Positions 9,839 to 20,816 of a stretch of DNA of 27,859 bases are shown piece after piece. Below the pieces are notes generated by a model that searched no databases, was not told where the DNA came from, and saw only the letters and a program-made list of their open reading frames with translations. The stretch is from Candolleomyces eurysporus (lineage: Eukaryota > Basidiomycota > Agaricomycetes > Agaricales > Psathyrellaceae). The first letter of the stretch is position 1. The number at the start of each line of letters is the position of its first letter. Location: contig JANBPK010000233.1 in assembly GCA_027579435.1 (NCBI GenBank), positions 1 to 27,859 on the forward strand, given 5' to 3'. The position numbers and the translations under genes are program-made.

Positions 9839-11553
9839 TCAAGTTGATACGCGTACGGGTATCAAGCTGAAATCTACTACAAAAACTTCCGGATTTCTAC
9901 CATTTGTCCACTCCATGTACACCGATCGTCCGGAGGCGGGACACAAACTACAGGTATTCATACCGCTGCCCACTTGGAGTACTGTCAAGGCAGAATTTGA
10001 ACCTGTAGTATAACCATCTGTTGCACAACTACTCTGGGGATTTGAGCTGTGCAGGGGTATCACCGACAGAACGCACAGACACATTTTTCCATCACGAGAA
10101 CACACTTCCACGAGAGTTCTTGAAGAATATTCAAGGTCCAAGAGGGCCTGACAATCGAAAAGCTCGAGATTATTCAATTGCGATGGCAAGGAATACGTGG
10201 TTTTCAGAGAAAAGGCAACATCCAGTGAGTTGGGATTTTGAAAATCGCGCCATTCGATGTCCACAGAGTAACGCGATGACTTGTTGCTGTTGTCGGGTTT
10301 CATTGGCTAGACGTCTAGTGTGATCGGAAATGACATGTGTGGTTGGCTGGGGTGTAGAAGATGTCGAAATTCTGAATTTTTGTCAGGAGGGGAACGTCGG
10401 AATGGATAAGGGAAGGTCATCTCTTCAGGAATAAATTTTTTTGTCCTTGTCAGAGGAATTAGACCACTAGGCGGAACCTCAATCTGGAAAGAGGGAACAG
10501 GCCACAGGGTGAAGTCCTGCAAACGGGGAGTACGCCACGGAGTCGGAGATGCTCGCATAGTCAAGGTCCCCAACATGTTGGAATATAGGCACCGGAATGT
10601 ACCTCCCGCGTTCAAAATCCCACACAATGCCGCCTGAGCCTACGTATAAGAGATTCTGATGGACTTGCATATCCCACCATGACGATTCCTCAATGGTCGC
10701 CACGATGGATCCGAGAGCCTCGATTTCTTTGTTCGGTTCCGTTGGTAATACAGCATAGATCTTTACTGCCAAATAAACCAAACTCAGCATGAACATATCA
10801 CATTAGGCGCGAAAAAGCTGCGCTCACAAGCGTCCACTGTCTGGTTCAATCCCCGCTGCGACTCTGGGCCACCCGGCCTCATGCTCCCAAGCCAGGAGGT
10901 GCACCTGCTGGAAAGACTAGCCGAACTGACCAAACGCAACTCTCGCGACTTCACAAGCTGTCGACAATAGAGGTCTGCCCGGAACGCCGAGGTCTAGGAG
11001 CCGCAGATGATGAGAATCGACCACCTGCAGGTACCTTCCCCCAGGAATGAGGAGTAACCATGGCCCATAATTATACCTGCTTTCCTCCAAAATAAATTTC
11101 ACTGGGAAGGTAGTTTGGTTGGTCTAGAACGTGACTGGAGGATAGGAGGTTCATCGAGCGCGTTCTCTCTGGGCTGTAAGCAGTTCTGCTCCAGCAGCTG
11201 ACCCCACCGATAGAGACCCATTGCCGCACGTTGAAGCTCTTGAGTATCCATGTCATCAACGTCGTAGGGTTGAAAGTAAACGCCATCCTGCTCGCACATT
11301 GAGCGGAGGATTAAAATCCAGACCGTCCGCTGCAACAACATAAAATATGAGCAGAGGACTCTGCATGTCTAAGAATACGGAGACTAGATAAGGAATGAAC
11401 AGTATATGAGGATGCATAAGTGATACGCACAGCACAGAGGGATATGATGTCTTCAGCCTTGAGATGGCTCATTAATTTGGTACAGAGTTTGGCAGGGAGA
11501 ACTAGAGGGCTGTGCGCAGGAACTGGGTACTCAAATCCAGGAGTACTGGCCAT
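9839..11553 (-). pseudogene. F-box gene, copy A, inactivated
   Basis: Start ATG 11553; exon 1 to 11431 opens MASTPGFEYPVPAHSPLVLP and carries the F-box pattern (LP..L...L..HL...DIISLC). A 62 bp intron follows (11430-11369). Exon 2 starts at 11368 (TCR...QRTVWILILRSMCEQD), and the second intron begins after 10828. Compared with copy B there are four lesions: a one-base loss near 11104 (TTCCCAGTGAAA), a Glu-to-TAG stop at 10917-10919, a frameshift near 10525, and a Tyr-to-TAG stop at 10307-10309 that splits one frame into two pieces. The last intron of copy B is precisely absent here. The tail runs to 9839 (GRSVYMEWTNGRNPEVFVVD). F-box proteins normally bind Skp1 to recruit substrates to SCF ubiquitin ligases; this copy should not make a full-length protein. 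Confidence 0.83.
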
Positions 11554-11903
11554 TAGAAGCCCCAGATATGTTTGAAGTCGCGGAAGTTGTGGTCCATGTA
11601 GATGGCATCTTCGTCAAAATAGATGTCCTCGTTTGGATATGGGTGTGCGTATGGGTGAGAGCTTTTAAAAGTCGTCAACAGATGTTGGAGATGTCATGTT
11701 TGCAACTGTTTGCCATCTCCCTTATCGCCTTGTGAGACACCCAGACACGCACACCGACACATTTATTGTATGGGCGACTAGTCGACGAAAAGGGATTTCG
11801 TTGATTCGGTCATCGCCTGGGCATCGAGGAGCCTGAAAATGACATCGGGAGACAGCAACTAAATATTCGAAAGACGCACTGCACAGAGTATACATTGATC
11901 TTC

Positions 11904-12740
11904 CTAATCTCTAGGTTGTTGCCCGTATCCCTCCCTGTAGTACTGTTTACGTACGACTTCGACAGTATTATAATAATCTATAGCGACATCTTCAAAAGCA
12001 CTCGGCTTGCCTGATGCAATATCCTGCCGTATCAACTTCGTGGCCGTATACCATGAAGTGTAAGCGAGATAATCAAGCGGCTGATAAATGGCCCAGTGAC
12101 CCGGACGGCCTTGCGCTATCCTGGAAACATCAGTATGAGCTTTCTGCGCAAAATTTCTCTCGAATTCAAATTTCAGGCTTACTGACCAAGTATCTGAGGC
12201 TCAAAACTTGAGATACCCTTCATCACTCGCTCAAGCTGTGGTAAAAGTTCTCGAACTCTGGACGTGGAGTTAAAGACCGTCGCCAGAGCTGTAGGCGCCG
12301 TTGTGCAGTTTCGCCATATCTGATACAAGCCATGAGCTTTCAATGCCCAAAACCTATCATGAGGAAGGAGAGAGGGAGATTATGAACAAACCTCAACTTC
12401 TACATATGACAAGGCTGTTGTGAAAGTATCGAGGTACTGCCTGTAATAAGCCTCTCCGGCGTGGTAGAGATTCTAATTCGCCCAAATGTGTCATAAAGTA
12501 ACAGCATACACCAAGGGAAGAAGAGAAGCTCACATCAATGTCCTCGGGAGTCGCATTTAAGTTTGGAAATGCAGAAATAACAGCGTTATAGTCTGCCAGC
12601 GCTTTGGGGAACGTGTTTGTGACCATATTGCGGAAAAATGTTGTCGCATCGGGGTTCGTGCCGCACAGCGGACTCGGCTTCTGGGCGGTGGCGACGCCGA
12701 CTAATGAGATGGTGAGGACAGTTTTAAGGCTCCAGAACAT
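11904..12740 (-). CDS. Small secreted protein, copy A, 4 exons, 210 aa
   Basis: Exons at 12740-12534, 12472-12392, 12319-12187 and 12115-11904 join in phase through GT..AG introns of 61, 72 and 71 bp, giving 210 codons and TAG at 11904-11906. The start was chosen because it aligns with copy B and opens a clean signal peptide (MFWSLKTVLTISLVGVATA, then QKPSPL). An in-frame ATG at 12779 would lie on the TATA-like site and is less likely. The mature part has Cys in PLCGTN and in RNCTTAP, a FPKALADYNAVISAFPNLNA segment, NLYHAGEAYYRQYLDTF, and an aromatic C-terminal exon (GRPGHWAIYQPLDYLAYTSW, VVRKQYYREGYGQQP). No enzyme motif was recognised. It probably enters the secretory pathway; function unknown. 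Splice positions are conserved in copy B, which supports the model. Confidence 0.75.
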
Positions 12741-12781
12741 GATAGAGAAGTACCCAAACAATACGAATGAAAACGACACCC

Positions 12782-12789
12782 CTTTTATC
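12782..12789 (-). promoter_or_regulatory. TATA-like box GATAAAAG
   Basis: It lies about 42 bp upstream of the ATG at 12740. A matching GATAAAAAG sits about 52 bp upstream of the ATG of copy B, and the rest of the proximal promoter is more diverged. Probable core promoter element. Confidence 0.5.
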
Positions 12790-13744
12790 CCGCTACTTTA
12801 CTGAATGCCCCTTGGAGTAGGCTGCGTACATAATACGAGGCTGGCGCATTGGCTGAGAGAGATCATAATAGCATGGGGAGATATATACGCATTGGGCTAA
12901 TGGGAAGCGTTGTGCGCGAGGGACGACTAGGTGGTCTCAGTCCAGAACAAAGCCTGTCGATACACGTTGTCTTTATTTCCCAATGACTTGTTGTCTAAGT
13001 ATAGATTTCCGGTTTTGAGTGATTTCCGGAGATTTGGCGCTCAGTCATGTGTCCCATATTCTCAAGGTTATTCGCCTAGATTTCTGCGAAGCAATGGCAT
13101 TGACTTCTGTTCCCAGCCGTTGATAGGCTCTCATTCAAACCATCACACTCACACAGTCGGCCAACTTTGCATTCGCTTGCCGAAGCACATTCGGGGAAAA
13201 ATAGCATCGTCAAGAATCTCCACTGGAAGGGCAAAGCGACATTACCTTGTCATCAATTAGGAAAGACTTTCGTATAGAATCAAATTCAATCAATCCTTGA
13301 TACGTGCTCAAAGGTAAAGTGGGCTCCCTTCCGATGAGCCATTACCGCTGTACAAGCCATTAGAAACGATTGGAAAGTCCAAGAGCCTAAAATATATCCG
13401 GAGTGTCTTTCTCGAGGGCAAGTACCAAGGTATACGTAGGGACACCAAATCTGTGTCGAGCCCATCTTATACGGAGAAACCAAAGATAGCTGGCCGAGAG
13501 TAATTGGATAGACTGGATAATGAAGTGTGATGCAGCACGATCATTATCTCTTTCTTCGAGGCCGATGAAGTTGAGGCGCCCCTACGGTTGGCGACGAAAG
13601 CTGAATAGCTTCTACTCTCATCCTAGTCCTCATCAGGGGCTGGAATCGTTCACGCACCATTGATGAGCTTCATCAGCGCCTAAGTCAACGTTGGAAACAC
13701 CGGAGGTCCGTTAGAAACTTGCAGAGTGATAGTATACACTGTAC
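12790..13744. other. Upstream region shared with block B, then unassigned sequence
   Basis: 12930-13355 aligns in pieces with 26930-27375 (CAGAACAAAGCCTGTCGA, GTGTCCCATATTCTC, GCAATGGCATTGA, GTCAAGAATCTCC). It is conserved between the copies but broken by stops in both, so it is more likely regulatory or 5' flank than coding. 13356-13744 shows nothing recognisable. Confidence 0.45.
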
Positions 13745-14180
13745 CGCACAGCTTCAACAGCTCGATCCAGCGAAGCTCTCAAATTCAGCACGTTAGATTA
13801 TTCAATCCTTGACACCAATTTGTTTCACCCGGTTACATTGCACAGACTTGGATCACCATCGTGGCGAGTCGTGCCCTTTTTTCTCTCATCGTCGCCGTGG
13901 TCGTCGCCTCCCCGGTGCTGTAGAACGAAGATGACGGCCCATTTCACAGCACTTCAGATTAATGGCTTCTACAGGCTAATACAGCCCATTATATGGGTGC
14001 TTGTTCAAGCCACCGGCTGAAATGTGGACCTCCAATTGGAAGATGCGACCGAAATCGCCAGTCCTGAAGCTCTATTTTTGCCTTGCAATACGCATGCCTG
14101 CTGCTTGTTGATCTCACTATGTATCATCCAGTCTCAATATATCCGTAGCTCTATCCTCTCATATCCCAAAGCTCTTAGTT
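13745..14180 (+). pseudogene. Small signal-peptide gene, relic copy 2
   Basis: Inverted counterpart of 3745-4125. Shared blocks run from the upstream region (CAACAGCTCGATCCAGCGA, TGACACCAATTTG) through the leader and GCCAGTCCTGAAGC to AATACGCATGCCTG. The leader frame reads VASRALFSLIVAVVVASPVL, a strong signal-peptide core, but it begins with GTG where the other copy has ATG, and a TAG follows at once at 13921-13923. The later part (DATEIASPEALFLPCNTHAC) is in another frame. It is therefore a relic. Confidence 0.6.
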
Positions 14181-14574
14181 CTTCGCACAGGCTGGTATTG
14201 ACTCTCATCTTTGCCACGCATTTTGTCTGTGAAGCAGACCGCAACATGGCCAGTGGGATTGATTAAAGCGCAGCTGTACTCAGCTGTATAGCTCCCTGCC
14301 GTGGATGACGTCTCACATGCGGGTGAATCATCATTCCTCTCCGAGTCTGACTCCTTCAAGCTCTCATGCTTATCCGTGAACTGTCCACTCAGTGCGTGAG
14401 ATGTGGAGAAGCATCCTCGGCAGGATCCCGACCGCAGAAAAACCACATCTGTTGACTGTCCCAGGCAGTACATCATCTCTTGCTGATTGGTATGCTCAAG
14501 CTGAAATCTGAATGGAGAGCATAAACAAATGGGCGTAGCGTTGCAGAGCTTTGGGGAAGGTTACAATTGAGCTA

Positions 14575-15385
14575 TTCGGGGAACGGGAGCATGAATGGGA
14601 CCTTGGTTGGCCTATCTTGCCCAGTCGATCTATAAGTGGGATATGCATGCAGTGATGATAGAGAGGGACTGAGGTCCGTAAGCTGTGTCCCAATCGTATC
14701 CTGAAGATTTGAAATAACCTGCTGGGTGAATTTTACCCTAGTTTTATTTTGATGCTCCTCAGTGTCTGGCCCCCACCCGTTCCTGCGTTCTCGGATCAAC
14801 TGGGATGTACAGGCTATGCTCTTTCTATTCCCTTCACATTCCTACATATCATTTCCAATCGCATATACTGCTTCATTAGCGACAATAACTAGCCATTGTG
14901 CTTCTCTGTTGACCCCGTCTGACGGGGATCCCTAACCCCCTGCATGTGGTATTCAATTTGAAAATGATGTATTCCCCCCACCCCTCCACGACCTCGAACT
15001 CCTTGATGATCGGTCCTCCAAGACCTCGGATATCCTTCAAGGACTCTTGTGGAGGTGTGCTGTGGGATTTTAAAGCTTTGTATCTGTCAGTTCTGTTGGT
15101 ATAGGTGGCACAAACCTCGGACTTTCAAGTACTCGTTTGGTAGAAAGTCGTACTAGAGGTATAGATTCGCGTTGGCGGTCTTCCATGTGAACCTCGTTTT
15201 CGGTAGTTGTACTCTGTATTCCGGCTCTGGAAGGTCGGCGTACATGAAGCGAAGAGGAGATGGAAATCAGAAACCTTTGGTCGTCGACTTTCTTTCCCCC
15301 TCTCCGAAGCCTCTTCACTCATCTGACCATGGGCTCAAGGATAAACTAGTTTGTGCCGTGCTGGGATCTGTTGTTACCGTTTGAC
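14575..15385 (+). pseudogene. F-box protein C-terminal half, relic copy 3 (inverted)
   Basis: On the plus strand this follows the C-terminal half of the F-box genes. Clear anchors are GAAATAACCTGCTGGGTG (~14715), CATATCATTTCCAATCGCAT (~14840), VVFNLKMMYS (~14949, versus VAFSLKTTYS in A), DLGYPSRTLVEVC (15022-15060), and SGSGRSAYMKRRGDGNQKPL (about 15223-15282; compare the GRSVYM motif in A and B) followed by VVDF. Several frame changes occur (near 14975, 15010 and 15085) and there is an in-frame TAG at 15154-15156. The match is weak before about 14690, and no F-box end was found. The frame 15172-15384 is thus the tail of a dead copy, not an independent gene. Confidence 0.75.
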
Positions 15386-16157
15386 TTCACAATCACTACA
15401 GGGTAGTATCTTCCCTCATTCATTGTGATACCCGCTATATGCGGCTCTGAAAAGCACTCGTTGGCGGATTGCTCAGATTGAGTGAGTTCATATGGTCAAT
15501 GGCGATTGACGGACTCACAGTGATGCACCCCCTACGTGAGAACCGAGCTAGGCAATCTCACAGACTCTTCATATGAAAGGGCCTGATACTGTGGGTGCTG
15601 TATTAGAACGGGTCAAATAAGTGCTCCGAACCATCAACGAAGTGGTGAATAAACCAAGTCCCGAGTAAGAGTCGCTGAATGCCGACTCGACCAAATGGAG
15701 AAGGCGCTGACCAAAGGCAGGACGGCATCACTGGCACTCCTGCTGCTTTGAACCTCCATCATCTCCTCTCCCCTCGATGAGAAAATGCCGTCTAAACGAC
15801 TGGGGCCAGCGTATAAGACCGCCAGAGATTCCAGAACAGCATTATGGGCAACCCATTAGCGGAGGAAAGAGTGGTGAAGGGACAAAGTGTTCAATGTTTT
15901 CGATGTCGGGGGCTGCTCGTTCACTCACTCACACCAACTTGGCTCATATTTCCCATCGGCGAGATTGAGAATGGTCAGCTGTCCTCCCCATTCTGAGGCA
16001 TGAATCCATGAATTTATCCACGCTCTGAACTCGCACTGAAGCTAAAACGCCTTCTTTTCGCCTTACACAAACCCACCCTCGATGGCTCGGTGACGTTGCG
16101 GGTGTTGCGATTAAGGGGGCATTGGGTGGATGTTTATGGTGTGTTATCTTGCTCTAG
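15386..16157. other. Intergenic, no gene seen
   Basis: Only short frames without motifs. A small direct repeat of 5' ends such as GACGGACTCACAG / CAATCTCACAGACTC is not convincing. No element boundary was found. Confidence 0.35.
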
Positions 16158-16672
16158 TTGCTCACTCTTGTCATTCACAACCCTCCACAGCTCGTTACCC
16201 TCGACACGGTTCTCCCCCGCCTCCTTTCGCCCTTCCAGCAAATCGTCAATTTGATCGTCCAACTAATTGGCTGGGCACACGCTTGCCCATACGTCCCTCC
16301 ATGCGAGTCTTATGACTCCCACTGGATGAACGCCACAAGGAACAGGGCAAAGCCAAGAAGAGAGGATGGGAGAAGCTATCGTCGTCGTCATCTGTATCCC
16401 CCGCCGCATTGTGTTCAGCAACAGTAGCCGCTGGCTGGGTGGTCAAAGTGCCGATATTCTTGCTTGCGAGGATGAAGTATACCGATGTCAGGTTACAAGG
16501 GGTGGTCCCGCTTGCGATGGGCGATGGAGAATGGGTCTGTCAGCGTCGGGCTGGGAGGGGTCTAGGACTGGGCTCAGATGGCACGCCTCGTTATCACCTC
16601 TCTTTTCGGAACTGGCAAATAGCCGTGGAGGAAGTCGTTGCAGAACGCTTCGTGTCTGTGACAGGTTGATCT
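16158..16672 (+). CDS. Possible exons of an unidentified gene
   Basis: Two plus-strand stretches have protein-like composition: 16158-16312 (VIHNPPQLVTLDTVLPRLLS, then FQQIVNLIVQLIGWAHA) and 16409-16669 (VVKVPIFLLARMKYTDVRLQ, then RYHLSFRNWQIAVEEVVAER). They are in different frames and would need an intron between them. No start or family is recognised. They may be upstream exons of the degraded gene at 16885-18055, but the link is not demonstrated. Confidence 0.25.
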
Positions 16673-16884
16673 GGGATAGCTCAGAACAGATGTCTAAACA
16701 TGATTGTTTTTCGTTTCTTTCTCTCTCACTCGTTTCTGTATTTGAACGTTTGGACGCTCATATATCTTTCTGTTCAAAGGCCTCGGTATCACATCATCAG
16801 GGCTCGTAACCAGCTACACGAATTTCATCGGGGCCATCGCCGTCGCCCTTAGTGGCCTCACTGACTTGTCGATATTTTTTTTGT

Positions 16885-17720
16885 TTGCACCACGACCCAC
16901 ATCTATGCATCCAACCATCGATGGCACGACAAAATAGCGCGACGGATATTTTCTGCGGGATCTCGTCCACCGGGAGCTTGAATCAGGCTCGGGTGTATAT
17001 GCCTTGCTGTCGTTGGACAACGCATGTACCAGGGTGGTGGTGAATGTAGCGGATTGGGTTCTAGTGGCTCGGGGGATGTCGAGAGTCGGGTGAAACTTAG
17101 TGTTGTCTATCCGAGTGCTTTTGATCTCGTCTTTCGTTCTCCTTTTCGCTCGTCCGTATCTTCCTTTCCTTCTCTCTCCCTACGTCTCAAGTATTCTCGT
17201 ATGTATCGTTCAATGCGTCACCTTTTTGCTAACATAATATTTCTCTTTCCCTCTGTTGAACAGGTATGGCTCCCTGAACTCACGGACACCAAGTTTCTGC
17301 ACAGTAGTCTTGTGAATCCTCCTTTCGTTCTCGAATTTTCAGCGCCAATTTAATCAAGGGAGCTCTAATCTCTCATCCCACCTGGAGATATTCAAGACTT
17401 CTATGACTTGCTCACGTTCTCTCTGCTTTCTCGCTCAAGTTCCGTGACACCTCGTCTAGCTGGATTCTTAGTGACTACGACCTGCGCGGAACGAAAGACT
17501 TACGGTATCCGCTCTAACACTCAACGCGTCTGCGTTCATTCCTTTGTATATTGGCAGTTGGTGACTAAACAATTCGATCTGTGGGTAGCTTTAATCAGCT
17601 CTTGTTCGGTTTTGTTGATGGATTTTGTTGCCAGGCTGGTCGGTCACGCTCGGCAAGGTTGCTCCATGTCCTCACCAAGTTGTTGGAGGCGGCTGAAATG
17701 TGGCCGAACGATGTGAGTCA
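16885..17720 (+). pseudogene. Diverged copy of the 8070-8840 cassette
   Basis: It is collinear with the plus-strand cassette at 8 kb. Frame matches shift along the way: FCGISSTGSLNQARVYM (16950-17005) corresponds to ICGLIYPPSNATVNLNHAQS, then LSLDNACTR corresponds to LPLDDACIR in another frame. A TAG interrupts the longer frame near 16937. The equivalent of the 8 kb intron acceptor TTCAG is TTCGG here. The last part (FVDGFCCQAGRSRSARLLHV, then LTKLLEAAEMWPNDVSQSI) is better preserved than the 8 kb equivalent, which has a stop. Each copy therefore keeps different parts. Confidence 0.55.
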
Positions 17721-17881
17721 GTCAATTGCGTCCAGGATATGTAATCTATGCTCATCCTCCTTCGCCGTTTGTTCCCCACTACTGCTTAGTGACTGTTTTT
17801 CGCTCGCTCCCCGTAATCACGCACATCCTTTCATTTTATTCTATTCCCCTTTCCGACTCACGGCCTTTGATTCACCCAGAT

Positions 17882-18055
17882 TTGCATGAAATCGCCTGTC
17901 TTCGAACATTCATAGCCGATCCTGATGCGTGGGTTAGCATAGCAAACGACCAGAGACACTGGGTGGAGAGTCGACGACCCGACCATGTATATTTACTTTC
18001 ATTTGCGATACGTTCGAGATCTACCAACGATATAGTGATAATCGAGAGCTGATGC
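17882..18055 (+). CDS. Possible terminal exon, unidentified
   Basis: After a pyrimidine-rich stretch and TTCACCCAG (to 17880), a plus frame reads LHEIACLRTFIADPDAWVSI, then DQRHWVESRRPDHVYLLSFA, ending with TGA (18050-18052). It could be the last exon of the gene represented at 16885-17720. No family recognised. Confidence 0.3.
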
Positions 18056-19161
18056 ACGTGGAGAGAGTTCGAGAACCAAGAGTAAGAAATTGAGTCCTTG
18101 AAGCAAGGTGGTCAGACTGAACGTTTCCTCGAGCTCGTAAAACTGTCAAGGTCGCAAACCGAGTGAGTCAAAGTCAAAACCGAAAATGCCAGTTACCCTC
18201 GCGTGAAAATACTTCGACCGGGCTACTCAGTTAAACGAGTTGGAGTTAGTACCGGTACTCTTCCCTTGGTACCGGAAAACCTCTGTCCGAGTAGAACTAG
18301 ATATGAACAAATCGATCCCAAAGCAGTTGAGCAATGCAGAGATGATAAAGATACCCATTTCAAGTCTGGTCTTGAGTTTCGAAGTGGCGCATGATCGTGG
18401 CGTTGTCCTTACTCTGAGGGTTGCATTCAAATTCAGGGCCCATCGTGTCAACTGACCTGACCACGTTTGATTCTGATACCGATTCGCTCTCCGCCCGGTA
18501 TCTAGCTTGAGCTTGACTGACTATGTATAACCGCGAGGAGATCGGATCGAGCACGGGAACCGAACGACATCAGGATGCTCCTTCTCCCTTGAGAATTCAG
18601 AAGGCAAAGAATGGGTGTGCTGCTGCTATACTGGAGTATGTCCAACCATCCGACAAGATGTTGCCAACTTGACGCAAATCCATCAACTGAGAGTATTGAC
18701 GCGGGGATTATAGGACCCAGACAACATGGAATAGCATCGCTCGGCGTGCTCGGGCAGTTTGCCCTTGGGCGTCATAGTCGCTGTCACGCACTCACGCCCA
18801 TGCGCTCATGAGATTTTCTTTGAACGATTTGAAACGATAGGTTCTAATCTGTTTCGCTTTATATATTTCTTCGATCTTGGAGCCTCGAAAACGACAGGAC
18901 GTCCCGAACTGGGTGTATCCTCCCAATTCCAACCGCCGCTTTGCTCGTACTTCAGTCCTTTGGAGCGTCGCGATGTTGACATCCAGCCCCGTTTGAGCGC
19001 TTGATTGGATACGCCGCCAAACGAAGATCCAATGGAATCGGATCCATCACTTCCTCGACAGCCGAACTTTCAATTCAATTATCCACGTACTTAATAATTG
19101 TCTCTTTGCGAATTCGTTTTCTTTGGCCAGGCCAGGCTCCTCCTACTTGATCATCCCAAGG
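18056..19161. other. Intergenic, promoter side of the seven-TM gene
   Basis: No gene is supported. 18240-18280 contains repeated GGTACC/GGTACCGG steps (TTAGTACCGGTACTC, TTGGTACCGG) that form a small palindromic cluster. The sequence just before 19162 should contain the promoter of the downstream gene, but no clear TATA box was identified. Confidence 0.4.
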
Positions 19162-20816
19162 ATGTCTACCGCTTCGGAGCCTACTGCAGAAGAGATTAGA
19201 GAGTGGGTCGTGCAGTTTACGAGCACTGCAACTACTCTAGGTGTGAGTGCGATATTTCCGTCATATTGTTGTCTGTGACTGACTTGAGCGCCAGTACATT
19301 CAAAGTGAGTTACTCGTTGGCTGTAGACCCAGGGCCTACCATGTCATGATTTCATCCATAGTGGCCAGCTACGCAACCTACGTGAGTATTGTAATATACA
19401 GCTCTGCATAGTTGCTCAGCTTTTACTACCCTGGTAGCTGTCATACTACTTTGAAACCATTGATGACGAAGTCTCGATCATCTGGCCGGAGCCCTGGCGA
19501 CTGGGAAAGATTCTCTTCTTGATAACGCGGTATTCCGTGATTGCAAGAATTATATTCGAGTTTTTCAACGGTGCGTCTGTTAGCGGCTTGAGAACGTTGG
19601 ACTGACTCGCCGATTGCTGTTATACTTTTGATAGGACCGTTCCCATCTGAGCTGCCCATATCCTTGAAGGTACTTGTGTTGTTGTCCCAATTGACGCCGC
19701 ACCTTGCTGATCATCTCTGGGCTTCAGTCCTGTGAAGTCCTCAACATCATCGGAAATGGTAACTTCAACCTGCTCCCCATCTTGTGATCTCTGACAATTA
19801 AATTTGGTCCCCAAAGTCTTTGGGATCATTCAAATCTACTCCGCGGTTGCTTCCGTCCTCCTTTGCCTCTATGCGCTCTTGGGTGCCAAAAAGAAGTGGC
19901 TGTGGGCAATTTTCGTACCTTATTTTGTTCGTCGCCGCATCCCACCTTTACCGATTAAACCTAATCCAAACTACTCTCGACTCACTCAGTGCAGCTTTAC
20001 AGTAAATATTGTCGGCATCACATTTCACTTCACCAGTGGAGGCGGTACGTCCATAGCACGACACCATGGTGCTCACGTTTGCGAATTGAATACCTTAAAC
20101 TACGACAGCCGCTCGGTCTCCATACCTCCCCGACATCTTCAGGTGTACATTCTCTTACGGACACCCAAAAGCTTTCATGATGAGCGCGTATAACATCTTG
20201 ATACGTGACAGTTGTGAGTATCAATACCAACACCCGGCGCTTGCAAGAGTCTGACCGTGATTGCATGTGGACAGTGACGGCACTTTTTGGCGTGCTAACG
20301 TTCTACAAACGATACCGAGACCAAGACAATTCCTTGATCAGAGTGATCAGAAGAGATGGGGCGGTGCTATATATTACCGCTTGCTGTGAGTGTCCTGGGT
20401 TCGGTAGATGGATTTCTTTCGCTGACTTCGTTGATTCATGTCTGGCAATCTCCAATCTCATAGTGATGGGGGTGCTTGTTGCCATCTTCTACACTCCCGG
20501 ATTCCCCATCGGGGATCAATGGCTCCTGTTGAGCACGTAAGTCGCTCACCTACAATCGTGAGCCGAAACGAGTATTGACAACTGGCATTGGCCAAATAGC
20601 CTCCGGAGCATCGCCTACCCGATTCTGGCCAACCAGCTGATACTCAACATGCACAGAACAGCTACTAGAAACGACTTGAAGGCTGACACGCAGATTGACC
20701 GAAATGTACGTCACACTCACGGTTCAGCCTTGCTTTTTGCTTCGGCGACTCCCAGCGAGAGCTATGAGCTTGATGATGAAGCCGGGAATTCAGGGGAAGC
20801 ACGAAACAGAGGGTGA
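19162..20816 (+). CDS. Multi-pass membrane protein with DUF6533-type N terminus
   Basis: Many small exons. Exon 1 is 19162-19242 (MSTASEPTAEEIREWVVQF). A 10-base exon 19295-19304 and a 20-base exon 19362-19381 follow, giving YIQMASYATY. Exon 19438-19570 encodes LSYYFETIDDEVSIIWPEPW and LGKILFLITRYSVIARIIFE, the hallmark of the basidiomycete DUF6533 family. Exons 19635-19669 and 19728-19758 follow, then one from 19817 (IIQIYSAVASVLLCLYALLG). The exon or exons between about 19915 and 20270 are unclear. Later exons give TALFGVLTFYKRY, a helix MGVLVAIFYTPGF, and IAYPILANQLILNMHRTATR to about 20705. An acidic tail ends at TGA 20814-20816. Six or seven membrane helices are expected. The family is abundant in mushrooms and functionally uncharacterised; a receptor-like role is speculation. 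Confidence 0.75.

Larger units (their letters stand above)
9448..13355 (-). repeat. Segmental duplication block A (partner 23635-27375)
   Basis: The block holds, in minus orientation, a secreted-protein gene followed by an F-box gene, plus shared upstream sequence. The left edge is near ACACCTTCGACGAGCG (9445; partner ACACTTTCGACGAGCG at about 23633). The right edge fades near 13355 (partner about 27375); a strong anchor close to it is TCATGTGTCCCATATTCTC (13046; partner 27045). The offset falls from about 14.19 kb at the left to 14.0 kb at the right, because A carries about 230 extra bp around 9540-9770 while B has an intron that A lacks. Confidence 0.85.

Noticed and set aside
9839..10303. 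154-codon minus frame as a separate gene
   Set aside because: It is in the same frame as 10307-10627 and separated only by a TAG; copy B shows it is the C-terminal part of the F-box protein.
10840..10870. tRNA-like GGTTCAATCCCCG (also at 24900)
   Set aside because: It resembles a T-arm B box, but it is the antisense of the conserved F-box coding motif VAAGIEP in both copies, and no cloverleaf partner was found.
15172..15384. Open frame on plus as an independent gene
   Set aside because: Its sequence (SGSGRSAYMKRRGDGNQ) is the tail of the F-box family, and upstream homology contains a stop and frame changes.
16814..17020. Minus frame with basic Ser/Arg sequence
   Set aside because: It is antisense to the cassette conserved with 8070-8840, where plus-strand splice signals are better.
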